Part shown: piece after piece, positions 50,876-61,099 of the stretch
How positions within the stretch are numbered: position 1 is the stretch's first letter
Layout: each line of letters begins with the position of its first letter
From: Pyrenopolyporus hunteri
Lineage: Eukaryota; Ascomycota; Sordariomycetes; Xylariales; Hypoxylaceae
Assembly: GCA_902806595.1 (NCBI GenBank)
Contig: CADCXC010000009.1
Span: 1,674,001 to 1,738,000 of the forward strand
Length of the DNA stretch: 64,000 nucleotides
Direction of reading: 5' to 3'
Notes under the pieces: model-generated
What the model saw: the letters and a program-made list of their open reading frames with translations, nothing else
Told to the model about the DNA's origin: nothing
Database searches by the model: none
Translations under genes and position numbers: made by a program

Positions 50876-53800
50876 ATTAAAAAATTATTATAATTATCGT
50901 TATTATATTTATTTTTTTTATTAATGTTATATTAATATTATTTTATATATTTAAAAAAGATAATTTATTTCGAATTTACATTATAAACATTTAATTTAAC
51001 GTTACTTTTATTATTTATATCATTACATATATTATTATTTAAAACGTTATTAATCGATTTAAATAATCGAAATACTTTATTTTTAATCGTAAAATAACTT
51101 TTTTTAAATTCGTTATTATTATCGCTAAATAAACTATTATTTTTATTGTTTTAACGTATTATAATTTTTTTATTAACGAAATAATATTAATATAATTTAT
51201 TTTTACGGTCGTTAAAATCATCGTCGTCATTATTATCGTAGGTTTAAAAACGAAAACATTTATTCGAAATAAATGATTTATCCTTAAATAATTAAAATAT
51301 TTACGAAACGAACGATACCGTTATACTTTTAAAAAATATCGTAATATCACCGTTAATAATATCTTCGAAAACGAAAAAAACGAATCGATTTATTTTCGAA
51401 GTTTCGAAAAATTATATAATTATATTATCGAAAATTATCTACGTAAATCGAACGAATAAATATTTAAAATTTACCCCATAAAATTAATGAAATTCCTTAT
51501 TATAAAATAAAGTTTTTTATTTATATAACGATCGAAATAAATAAAACATGTAAAAAATTAATACGTAATTATTATCTTTTAATTTAAACATTAATATAAA
51601 TTTTTTTCGATTAAATATTTTATAAATATCGATATATAAAAAAAAAGTATTTTTAATATCGTTTATAAATAAAAAGATTTTTTAATTATAAATATTTATT
51701 TTATTATAAAAAAATTAAAATTTTTATTTTTTAAAAATTATATAAGTTTATTTATAATTATAATACGATTATATAATTCGATAACATTTATTACGAAATA
51801 TCGTATATTTTTATTTTTTAATTCTTAAATATTTAACTTTATTATCGAAAACGTATAAAATATCGAAATTACGTTAAAATAGAAGTAAATTATTATAAAA
51901 AAATAATTAATAACCGAAATTAAAAGTTATAAAATAAAATATTTAATAATTAATTAATATTAAATCGAACAATTTAATTATAACGTACTTATAAAATTTT
52001 CGAAAGGTCGAAAAACGTAAAGTTAATATTTTTCGTTACGTAAAATATTATTAATCGGTCGTATAAATCGTAAACCATTAAATTAATTAAAAAAATTAAA
52101 GTAAAAACAATTTACGTCGTTTTTAATAATTTAAACGTTATCGATTAAAATATAATAAATGTAATAATTTAAGTTATAATCGATATTATCGTTATTTAAC
52201 GTAAGAAATTTTAAAAACAATTAATATATTTTAAAATAATCGAAATAATAAATAAAAACGAATATTATTTCGAATGATTTAAATTATATAAATAATCGAA
52301 TCATTAAAATTAACGGAACTTAAAACTCTATATTAACATACGATAAAAAAAAAAAAAAAAAAGAAAAATATTTACATAAATAATACGTAAAAATGTTATT
52401 TAAATATTTAACGAAATTAACACCGAGGCGTAAATTATATATATTTTTTCGTAAGTTATTTACGAATTACGCATTTATATTCCTTTTATATATCCGCGTT
52501 ACGTAAGCCGCAAACATTAAATAACACTTTTATTTCCGTATTTTTAATTTTATTTTTTTATTAATAACGTCGAATTATAATAAAAAATTAATATTATAAA
52601 TTATTAAATTTTTTTTATTAAATTCGAAAATTTCGTATATTTTTAATATAACGTTTCGATATTTTAAACTATTTAAAATTCCATTATATAAAAATAACGA
52701 ATATTTTTTTTAAACCTTCGATATTTACTATTTAAAATATTTTATTAATTTTTATTTATTATTTAACTTATACGTATCCGATAATAAAAAATTATATTAT
52801 ATAATAATATATTATATATATTATATCGTCGTTAAAAATATTTAATACGAAAATAAAAGAAAAAATAATTACGAAAATAGAAATAATAATAACTTTTTTT
52901 TTTCGACGTTCGTATTATTTAATCGTAATTTTTATATAAAAATATTCGACGATAATATCCTTTCAATTTTAAATAATAATAAACGATATTACTTTTATAT
53001 ATTTAAGCGATTAAATAATAAATTATATTTTTATAAATTATAATATAATTAAAATTAATTAATAATTTTATTTATAAATTAAAAATATTTTATCGTTTTA
53101 AATTTCGAAAAATAAATATTTTTTAAAAGTAAAATAAAATTTATTTTATAATTATAGCGTACGTTACGAATCGAAATATTTTATCGATTAAATATAAATA
53201 ATTACCTTATTTTAAATATCGCTTTTATATTTAATTACGTTACGAATAATTAAAAATTTTTATTTATATTTTCGATTACCATTTTAACTTATAAAATTCG
53301 TATTAAATCTTACTGTATTATTAAGGATATAATTAAATTTAATTACGTTTATATAATTTTGTTTAATGTTAAAAAATAATTTATAATAAATAATATATAA
53401 AAACACGTAAAAAACGTAGTTATAATCGAAAAAAATAATATTTTACACGAAACTTATAATTTCATTTTACTTTATTATAATATTTATCGGTTTTTTAATT
53501 ATAATAACCTACTTTTAATTTTAAAATCGAAATTTAAAACGAAGGATATATTTAAATTACGGATATATATATTACGTTATTTCGATAAAGCGTATAATAT
53601 TACTTTATAAATAATAAATTAATATAATAATATATATTATTTTTTTTTTTAATACGTTTTTATAGAATATTTTTTTATTCGATTTATTTAGTTTTTATTT
53701 TTCGACGTTACGTTATTATTTTTTCGTAACGTTAAAAACGTTAAATTTTTCATTTTTTTATCGAAATTTATCGATAAATATAAGCGAGGTTTTATATAAA

Positions 53801-54776
53801 AAAATATAAAAAATAAATTTTTTAAATTATAAGTCGAATTTTTTATTATATTGTAAAATAGCGGGAAATATTTTCGGATTATATTCGAAAAAAATATTAA
53901 TCGTAAAAATTTAAATTATACGAAGTAAATTAACGACAACGTGCGTTTTATTAATTTATTTAACACTAAATTTTACGAATTTTATTAAAATAATTTATAT
54001 AATTTATATATTTTAAAAAACGACGATAAAAATATTTTAATTAATTTATTATTTAAACGATTTCGATTCGTATAATATATTAATTAATTAAACGACGATA
54101 TTAACGAAAATATTCGAAAAAATTTAAAACTAAAATTATTTTTATTTATTTTTAATATAAAAAATAACGATTAAAATATTATAAAATAAAAAGTTACGAA
54201 AGTAAATATTCGTAAGGTTGACTTAAATTTCGATGTCTTTTATATCGAAAATAAATTTTTATTTTTATAACGAAAATAAACTTATTTCTAAACGTAATAA
54301 TTAAAATAATTAAATAAAAAATAATTAATAAATTTATTTCGTAAATTTATTAATTTATTTTTTAATTAATTTTATTTTCTTAAATATTTTTTATTTCTTA
54401 ATTATAAATGTTTATACTTTTTTTTTTATAACTTTACATTTATTTTTAATTAAAATATATTTATTTCATTTTTTAAACGTATATAAATACGAAATATAAC
54501 ATATAATATAAAAAGTTATTTTTATATTTAACTTTTATTATTATATTATTTTATAAATTATTTATCGTCGTAAAAATTTATATATATATAATTATATATT
54601 TAATAAATTTAAAATTATTTATTTTAATTAATAATAAATCGTTTAATTAAATTTATTAATTTATTAATTTATTATAATAATTTTATTATAAAATAATATA
54701 TTAAATGTCTTAAAATACCTTATAATTATAATGAACTTAGCGTTTAAAAATACAGTATAACGTATAATGCGGGCTT

Positions 54777-54828
54777 ATTATATAATTAAACTATAAAACC
54801 ATGAGTTTTAACGGTTTAACGGTTTAGG
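54777..54828 (-). repeat. Right terminal inverted repeat of the 28 kb block
   Basis: Reverse complement of the repeat at 26597-26649: same core, six transitions and one indel. Normal composition resumes directly outside. Confidence 0.88.
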
Positions 54829-54835
54829 TTAAATA
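54829..54835. repeat. Possible 7-bp target-site duplication, right copy
   Basis: TTAAATA, to be compared with CTAAATG at 26590-26596. The match is short and the base composition low in complexity, so chance is not excluded. Confidence 0.4.
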
Positions 54836-55209
54836 GCCCACCGTTATTTCATTGTAAACACGGGGCTTATGGCGCTCAAAACAACAGTACATACAGCGGC
54901 TTCCAACGCCGCAGGCTCCGTCAATTGTCTTAGGCTCGAATTTAGCGCGGTAAAATCGTCCGGCGAATGAAGTTGGAAGACACCATCCTGACCATTAACA
55001 CAGGAAGCTTAAATGGGATAGAGAACGAGCCGAACAAGACGTCAAGGCTACCTATTTAATATATTTTTAAATAGTCCTAGGCACCACCTATTCCTCGTCC
55101 CATCATCATGTATCAAGTCTGTGAATCTAAGTACGTCAATGCTACGCCTAACCCTAGCGAGCCACCCGTGAGTATCTGAGCACGTTGATTGAACTGGCTA
55201 ATCGTAGAA
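54836..55209. other. Normal-composition flank right of the AT block
   Basis: About 0.37 kb without a gene, ending at the 3' end of translin. Composition is ordinary, with no RIP signature. Confidence 0.55.
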
Positions 55210-56143
55210 CTAGCTAGCCTCGTGTTTAGGGATCAGGTTGCGAAGGGACAGATCGTAAATGACATCTTCGACCTTCTTGACGTGATACTTGACGGCATCA
55301 ACCCTCTTCCGAACGATGTCGTTCTTTAGGTTGAGCAGCTGGAAGCCAGCGAATAGGTCCTTGATGAAGCCGCTGATTCGAACAGTCAGGTCGATGTCGC
55401 CCATCGTCACCGAGTTCATGGCCAGGCGGCTGAGCTCCTCGGTGATATCCGTCAAGGCCAGGATGTACTCTTCGATGGTGATGTGAAACGCATCTCTATC
55501 TTTGAGGTTGACGGGTACTTTAAACGGAAAAATTAGCGCCGGCCACGATGTAAATAGGTAATGAATAGAGAGAGTCGGCGCACCTTTCAGGATCTGCCCG
55601 ACCTCCTCGATGGTAAGAAGACGGCCGAGCTCGCCCGGGCGGGACTCGGTCCCCAAGCCGCCCAGCCAGGCAGTTAACAAGATGGTGCCGATGACGTTCT
55701 GAATACTGCGAGTCCATTTGCTGTTGTATCTGTGTCCCCGTTAGCCGCCTCAGCCGTATCAAAATTATGTAGGGCGAGTTGGCCGGATACTTACTTGTAG
55801 TAGGGATAATTGGAAGCAAACCGGGCTAGCTCGCCCACGGACTCAATCTCGGGTCTAATGCCGTCTTGCTCGACCTGATTCAGAAGCGGCGGTACTACGA
55901 TGCTTCTTAGCTACCTAGGTATCTTATGGATCAACCACTTGTTGGTGTTGCTAGATACGCACGCTTGGAGCTCGGTGTGGAATGAATGCGGCTGAGGAAG
56001 CCTTGGCAGGTAGAGATGTGGCGAAATAGGACAGCATTGATCTGATGAAGCTTCTCGCCGACCTCGAGCTCCTCTTCACCATGGGCTTTGAGGTAGTCGA
56101 AAATAGAAGGATCTATCAGATTGGAGGTAGGATCACCAGCCAT
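55210..56143 (-). CDS. TSN: Translin
   Basis: Single-strand nucleic-acid-binding protein. With its partner TRAX it forms the C3PO ribonuclease ring, which acts on small RNA strands and, in Neurospora, on tRNA processing. Exons 55959-56143, 55795-55905, 55584-55729 and 55210-55517 give 249 aa; introns are 53, 65 and 66 bp. It begins MAGDPTSNLIDPSIFDYLKA, then HISTCQGFLSRIHSTPSSK. The middle has VGELARFASNYPYYKYNSKW and TRSIQNVIGTILLTAWLGGL. The C-terminal half reads HITIEEYILALTDITEELSR, LAMNSVTMGDIDL and GFQLLNLKNDIVRKRVDAVK, the classic translin core. The first intron is the weakest part of the model: acceptor after 55906 or 55903 differs by one codon, and the intron contains a TACCTAGGTA palindrome. 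TRAX is not in the window. Confidence 0.93.
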
Positions 56144-56549
56144 CTTTAGCACTTTGTTTTGAACGCGTTTGAATCGTATGTAGGAGGGAAAAGTCGAACT
56201 TTATCGATAAATATTTGCGAGGATGAGGGGCAGAGCTAATGGCGGGACGCTTCCGTTGGAATAGACATAGAAAGTTTCTTCACCCTGGCAAGACACAAAC
56301 GGCATGCGCTACGCGTCATATCACAAACTGGCGATAGCTACAATCGGACGATCAAGCGGAAGACCAAAGAGCCAGGGAAAGCCATGTTAAGCCATGATCC
56401 CGACGTCAAACACGTAGCAAATCCGAAGACCCTCAGCAGCCTAACACGCTGTAGGATACCAATTAGGTACAGCCACCATAATTCTACTCTACACGGAAAT
56501 TCTTCCTTACATCCCTAGACAAGCTAGAGGTTGCAACGAAAAATAAAAA
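56144..56549. other. Intergenic between U2 snRNA and translin
   Basis: About 0.4 kb: promoter of translin and 3' flank of the U2 gene, both on the minus strand. No gene seen. Confidence 0.5.
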
Positions 56550-56739
56550 TGTTCGCGTCACCTGGAGGCAGTGTAATACCAGGGACACGGTGGGAGCGAT
56601 CATGGGCAAGCCCAGAGGATGCGCTCCCGCGGTGCAAAAATTAGAATAATCACGATTGAGTTCAAGTAGAACTCTTTCAGAGATTAAACTGAAAAGAACA
56701 GATACTACACTTGATCTAAGCCAAAAGGCAAAGAGAGCT
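56550..56739 (-). ncRNA. U2: U2 spliceosomal snRNA
   Basis: The minus strand reads CTCTTTGCCTTTTGGCTTAG then ATCAAGTGTAGTATCTGTTC and TTTTCAGTTTAATCTCTGAA, the near-invariant 5' half of U2. The branch-site recognition sequence GTAGTA is complementary to plus bases 56703-56708. An Sm-like AATTTTTG follows (56635-56642). Stem III pairs GGGAGCG with CGCTCCC (56592-56598 and 56622-56628), and stem IV pairs CCTGG with CCAGG around GTATTACACTGCCT (56561-56583). U2 base-pairs with the intron branch point and with U6. The transcript is about 190 nt; both ends are approximate. A TATA-like TATAAATA lies about 50 bp upstream. Confidence 0.93.
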
Positions 56740-56786
56740 GAAGAAGAAAAGAAAAAAAGTTTTGAAAGCGAGGGGAGGGAGCCAGG

Positions 56787-56794
56787 TATTTATA
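56787..56794 (-). promoter_or_regulatory. TATA-like element of the U2 gene
   Basis: The minus strand reads TATAAATA about 50 bp upstream of the inferred U2 5' end, in an otherwise GC-rich stretch. The spacing is somewhat long for a classical TATA box, so this is suggestive only. Confidence 0.4.
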
Positions 56795-57368
56795 CGTTTC
56801 TGGAGGCGGTCGGCGGTGGCAGTATCCACAGGTCTGAGTCATTCCCGCTGCGCGGAAAGTGCCCCGTGCGCCAGTACTATTACTAGGAAGCAGGCAGGCG
56901 CGTGTGTTTTGTACTGTGCTGTACCTAGGTACCCGCCTAGGTACGTGAGGTACTTTGAACGGCTTTTTCCGCTTTAAAGGCCCCCTCGATACCGCTTTAA
57001 GTAAACGGTCTCGACTACGCATGTATCCAGGTACTTCTCACCTGCGCTCCGTATCTACTTCCATTCCCACTCTCATACCAGGACAGGAACAGCAAGATTA
57101 TAGGTAACTACGACAAATTTCTCTAGCCAAACACGATCACAAGCTTCTTCATTCGATGCTTAACGGGTATAAAGGGTATATAGTCTTTATATTACCAATT
57201 TCGAGGGCATTAAGATCCAAACTACTCGCCACAACGCCCGTCCTATGTATATAGAATGATTCAGAGTCCGTTCAGAACAAAGCCATGCAGTCGCTAACCG
57301 TCGAACCTATCCACTCTCTATATATACGCGTACACTCGTCCGGACGAGCGAGGAGGCTCCCCGTTCTC
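56795..57368. other. Intergenic upstream of U2
   Basis: About 0.57 kb between the U2 promoter and the 3' end of the Cys-rich gene. Contains a TACCTAGGTA palindrome (56922-56931). No gene seen. Confidence 0.5.
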
Positions 57369-58221
57369 TTAGTCCGATGGCAACTCGTGAGGACCTCTAA
57401 CTACGCCGGCTTCCTTTTCCGACTGCGTCCGCCCAGAGCGCCGCCAGATCATGTACCATATTCCCCCGATGATAACGGCAGCTATCGGTAAGCCGAGGCC
57501 CAGGCCCAGGCCTATAGCGGTCGAGCTAATGGCGGGAGAACTTTCCGCGGCAGCTGTGTTGGTATTTGCAGGCGTGCTTGATTCCGATTCTGAACCCGAC
57601 CAGAACAATACCGTCGGGGCCGGCGTAGGGGACGGCGTAATGGTGCCTGTGATACTAATAGATGTAGGTCTATCACTCCTTGTTGAAACGTCGGCGAGGG
57701 GGATCGTGGCAAGGATCGTTGGTAATGTCGTTATATTGCCGTATGCGAATATGAGAGACTCGTTCTTACAGCAAGCAAACGACCCAACACCCGTTTTTCC
57801 ATCGTCGCAGCAGTACAAATTGCTCTTATCAATCCCACCACACGGCCGTATCCCTGCTCCAAAATATCCTACGTCTAGAATCTATGTTAGTCAAGGTCTT
57901 CCACGAGATAGATCCGAGCGAGCACATACACCACGGGCAGGCCTGGAAGCATGCCGTATTATTCCAGCTGTAGTCCGTACATCCCATGCGTCGCCAAACC
58001 TCGATGCCGTTTGTCCGGCCGTGACAGATCCCGTTAGACCAACAGACGTCTCCTGCAGCGCAACAAGCCGAATGGCCCGTCGTGCTATTGTCGCATCTAA
58101 AGCTACTTAGATGAACCGTACCGTCGATACTGAAGCATGTCTGGAATTCACTTGTCAACGCTAGCCCACCCCCGATAAAACTCGCCGCCGAGAGAATAAC
58201 GGAGCCGATGCACACGCGCAT
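57369..58221 (-). CDS. Cys-rich, Ser/Thr-rich single-pass surface protein
   Basis: Exons 57930-58221 and 57369-57874 give 265 aa; the intron (57875-57929, 55 bp) has GTATGT and CTAG. The order is signal peptide (MRVCIGSVILSAASFIGG), a Cys-rich ectodomain (CFSIDGTVHLSSFRCD, SACCAAGDVCWSNGICHG, then CGG, YCCDDG and FACCK), a Ser/Thr/Pro-rich stalk, one membrane segment (GLGLGLPIAAVIIGGIWYMI) and a charged cytoplasmic tail. The acceptor was chosen to avoid a TGA at the junction and gives CPWYVGYFGAG. This is a common layout in filamentous ascomycetes, resembling wall-stress sensors in outline only; no function is established. Its ectodomain differs from that of the Cys-rich protein at 15 kb. Confidence 0.88.
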
Positions 58222-58951
58222 AGTAGCCGAGACCCGCAGCAGCGCCTAAGATTTTCTCCAGGTGGTAGTTATACTAGCCAACCGACGAAGACATGCAACG
58301 ACGAAGAAGTAGATACATAGTTAAACGAATGGGTTAGTAAGTCGATCAAGTTCGGCGGGGCGCAGACATGATGATCAGGGGCACTATTAGATAATTCGAA
58401 CTGCTTCCTGGTTGTATTCCATGATTCGGAAACAGCATATTCAGAAACATCTATTTATAGGTGCCATCTTTCGACATATCAGCCTCCCTGTGCTGGGCGG
58501 CCGCTTTTAGTTTCGCCGTGTTGTGCAAATAGCCCCCCTGGACGCGAGGGTATCTAATTTGAAGTTCAACAAGAAATTATATGCCTGTTTTTCTATAAGC
58601 ACACTATACCGAGGGCTCGGGTTTCGGGTTGACAAGCAGCATGCCGGCGTTATCAATACGCGAGCATACGTATTTCCCCTATGTGACCCTCCAGCCGTGA
58701 AGTTTGGGTGTCTATACTGGATATATGCAGCAGTAGCGGCGAGGCTTCAGCTCCCCCCTTATCCATTAGGCCTGCCAGGTGGCGAAGAAATGCGACAGCC
58801 GCCAAGGGCGATAGTAAGCGACAGAGGTCATGTACCGCTAAATACCTCAACATGGAAGCATTCCGGGTTATGCCGTTTACGTTAACTTCGTGATGTTGCT
58901 TCTTCCCATCCGCAACTTTTTTCTTTCAAGGTCCTCTTCTATGTAGCAACA
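58222..58951. promoter_or_regulatory. Divergent intergenic region
   Basis: About 0.73 kb between divergent starts of the Cys-rich gene and the DUF952 gene. Only short frames without domains. Confidence 0.45.
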
Positions 58952-59449
58952 ATGGTTCCGTCACCTCTACCAGATTTTGTCTACAAGATTGTGCCCTCGG
59001 CGCCTCCAAACCCAATACCGCCAGAGTATCCCCTTTCCGAGCTTGACCAGAAGGACGGATTCGTTCATCTAAGTACCGGCACCCAGGTAAGCCCTCGAAA
59101 TCTCTTATCGGCCAGAGTTACGATTACAAGCACATCCTTCCCCCTGTTTTTCCCGCTTGCCCAGATCGGAGATAATATTCTTAATCGTGCCTACCTGCCC
59201 ATCGCTCACAGAACTTCCCAGATCCCTACAACGGCAAGTCTTTTCTTCGGGGGAGCCAAGACTATCTGGGTGCTCAAGATTCGCTTTGCCCCCAAGTTTC
59301 ACGCTGCGACGACGTGGGAGGTCGAAGGATGCCCGCATCTGTATGGTAATTTCGGCGCAGAGGATGTCGAGAGCGTCAAGGAGTTCTCGCGATTGGACGG
59401 CGAGGACTGGAAGGATTCGATGGCGAAAGAAAGTGGCTGGCTAATCTAA
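58952..59449 (+). CDS. DUF952 family protein
   Basis: Exons 58952-59086 and 59222-59449 give 120 aa. It starts MVPSPLPDFVYKIVPSAPP and carries the family block ELDQKDGFVHLSTGTQ, then TTASLFFGG, TIWVLKIRF and CPHLYGNFGAEDV. DUF952 proteins are small single-domain proteins found in bacteria and fungi, related in fold to ADP-ribosyl-transferase-like proteins, without a settled role. The 135-bp intron (GTAAGC...CCCAG) is a multiple of three and has no stop, so a retained-intron form of 165 aa is possible. The spliced form joins HLSTGTQ to IPTTASLFF, which matches the domain better. Confidence 0.88.
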   Translation: MVPSPLPDFVYKIVPSAPPNPIPPEYPLSELDQKDGFVHLSTGTQVSPRNLLSARVTITSTSFPLFFPLAQIGDNILNRAYLPIAHRTSQIPTTASLFFGGAKTIWVLKIRFAPKFHAATTWEVEGCPHLYGNFGAEDVESVKEFSRLDGEDWKDSMAKESGWLI

Positions 59450-61099
59450 GCTATCCCTCACGAAAAGCAATCCTGGAGCTTACACAGCGTATGAATTTTG
59501 CGGCGGCTCGGTGTGGATTGAGACATAGCTTGGATTAGGTGCGCGGCGCCGATATGTATGATACGGCGCCCAAGCATTTTTAGCGGCCAATAGCGAATTC
59601 AACACGCCCGACGAGCCGTAACACGACATCCTGTCGTCGAACGCCAGAATTTCTAGGTAGTAAACTGACCTGTTAGACGTAGCACGTATTCTCCCAACGC
59701 ACGTTCTTTAAGTGGCTACTACTCCTCGTACTCCCATAGATAGATTATTACGCTTTGATATAGGCGTCTTCTATCGGTTTACGTACCAGGTGATCGACTA
59801 TCAACAGGGGCTTACGGATTTTAAAAGGGCTCATTCCGAGATGTCTTGGTGTAACCAGACGGTCCAAATCGAGGTGTTCCACAAAGTGGAAATTCGTCAA
59901 AATCTGAGACATACTTGTAGATGGAAGAATCTTATAGTTTGGAGTAACGCACGTAAGGTTTGGATGTAGTCTGATCGCCGGCGGTAAGCGGTCTAGGTAA
60001 GCACTACATCCTTACTTCGGCGGAATACTGCTGGCGAAAGCATTCCTAAATGGTATGTGCATATATCATATGTCAGAAGGGTCTCGTCCACTAAGTAGCC
60101 ATCATATCCTCACCGACCCCCTCCCGCCCCCATCGGATTACACGAGTCCATCCGAGCAGCTATAGGAGGCGTTTGTATTGCTATCACTAACTTACTATTA
60201 AGGGGGCTATAGTGTAAGGGGCGGTTACACCCTATCATAGCACCTGAGTCTTAGACAACAACATTCCCAAGACAAGGCTCTTCAAATCGCAACAGCATCC
60301 CGAGCTACCTGTATATCATTGGGGTGGCTGAAAGGGTTAGGAGTCAAAAAAGGGGTCGATAACCTGACGTATTAATGAATAAGGTAATCTGCTGCCTCAC
60401 CATCATATACACGGCTCTTGGCGAGCAGGTGCCTCCACGATGAGTGATCGACGTCCTATGGGCGCCGTGAATGCTCTTGCCAGTGCCCTACTTTAGGTCT
60501 GGTACCATCCGTATCAACTAGAAGGATATAGAAAGCGCAACCGCCAATTTACTATCGTAAAAGCTGGTTATCGAAGTACTCATCACCCCGCAGGATAGAT
60601 ACCCTTACATCTTCGGATCACGCCCGTTGGCTCTCAGGGCAAGTGCCTAGGTATTCATTAGCAAGTGCTATATATACGGGTTCATGTACAGTGATCCCGT
60701 TACTATTCGGCGGCTAACCGAGAGAAACAAGGACGATAGGTGGTAGTTAAGGGAGGTAATTAGGTGAGCCTCAGTCGAGGATCCTGGACTGGACTGGATT
60801 GATGGTTTGGACTCTTACCTCCATTGTACCTAGGTACAGGTACATAGGTACATGTACGTACAAATAAATACAGGAGCATTACATAATCATCTGTCTTTTT
60901 GTCGGCGCCACGTGACAACGCGACCTCAGGCGTTAGAAGTTCCCCCTATCAATTGAAAGCACGGACGGCTTTAATTTAATTTCGACGTTCAACCTCTTTC
61001 GTCGATAATTATTCCCAACAAAACCACTAATATTTAACAACTAATAACGCGCCCAATCTCTCACTCATTCAGCGGCTTCATATACGGGCTGCGTCCGCG
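59450..61099. other. Intergenic between DUF952 and GPI11 genes
   Basis: About 1.65 kb. A frame at 59712-59969 starts with GTG and shows no domain. One TACCTAGGTA palindrome is at 60827-60836, with near copies directly after it. No gene is supported. Confidence 0.5.

Larger units (their letters stand above)
26597..54828. mobile_element. Giant TIR-bounded, RIP-destroyed AT-rich block (28.2 kb)
   Basis: The sequence changes at once from mixed composition to nearly pure A/T at the left inverted repeat, and back again at the right one. Remaining C and G are mostly in CpG; CA and TG are rare, the footprint of RIP, which acts on duplicated DNA. No open frame shows a domain; those that exist (for example 31967-32260, 35099-35338, 40221-40433) are Ile/Asn/Phe/Tyr-rich, as expected from AT-rich DNA. 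Matching ends, coincidence of ends with the composition change, and a possible 7-bp target duplication point to one large transposon (Starship-size) or a nest within one pair of ends. A centromere core or an AT-rich isochore is the main alternative. No captain or transposase gene can be recognised. Confidence 0.7.

Noticed and set aside
26597..54828. Centromere or mitochondrial insertion as explanation of the AT block
   Set aside because: Inverted ends at the exact composition borders favour a mobile element, and no mitochondrial genes or rRNA are recognisable. A centromeric role is not formally excluded without CENP-A data.
56705..57022. 105-codon minus-strand frame overlapping the U2 promoter and 5' end
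   Set aside because: It reads through the start of the U2 snRNA gene; the RNA match explains this sequence better.
59712..59969. 85-codon plus-strand frame between DUF952 and GPI11
   Set aside because: Starts with GTG, and no domain or homology can be recognised.
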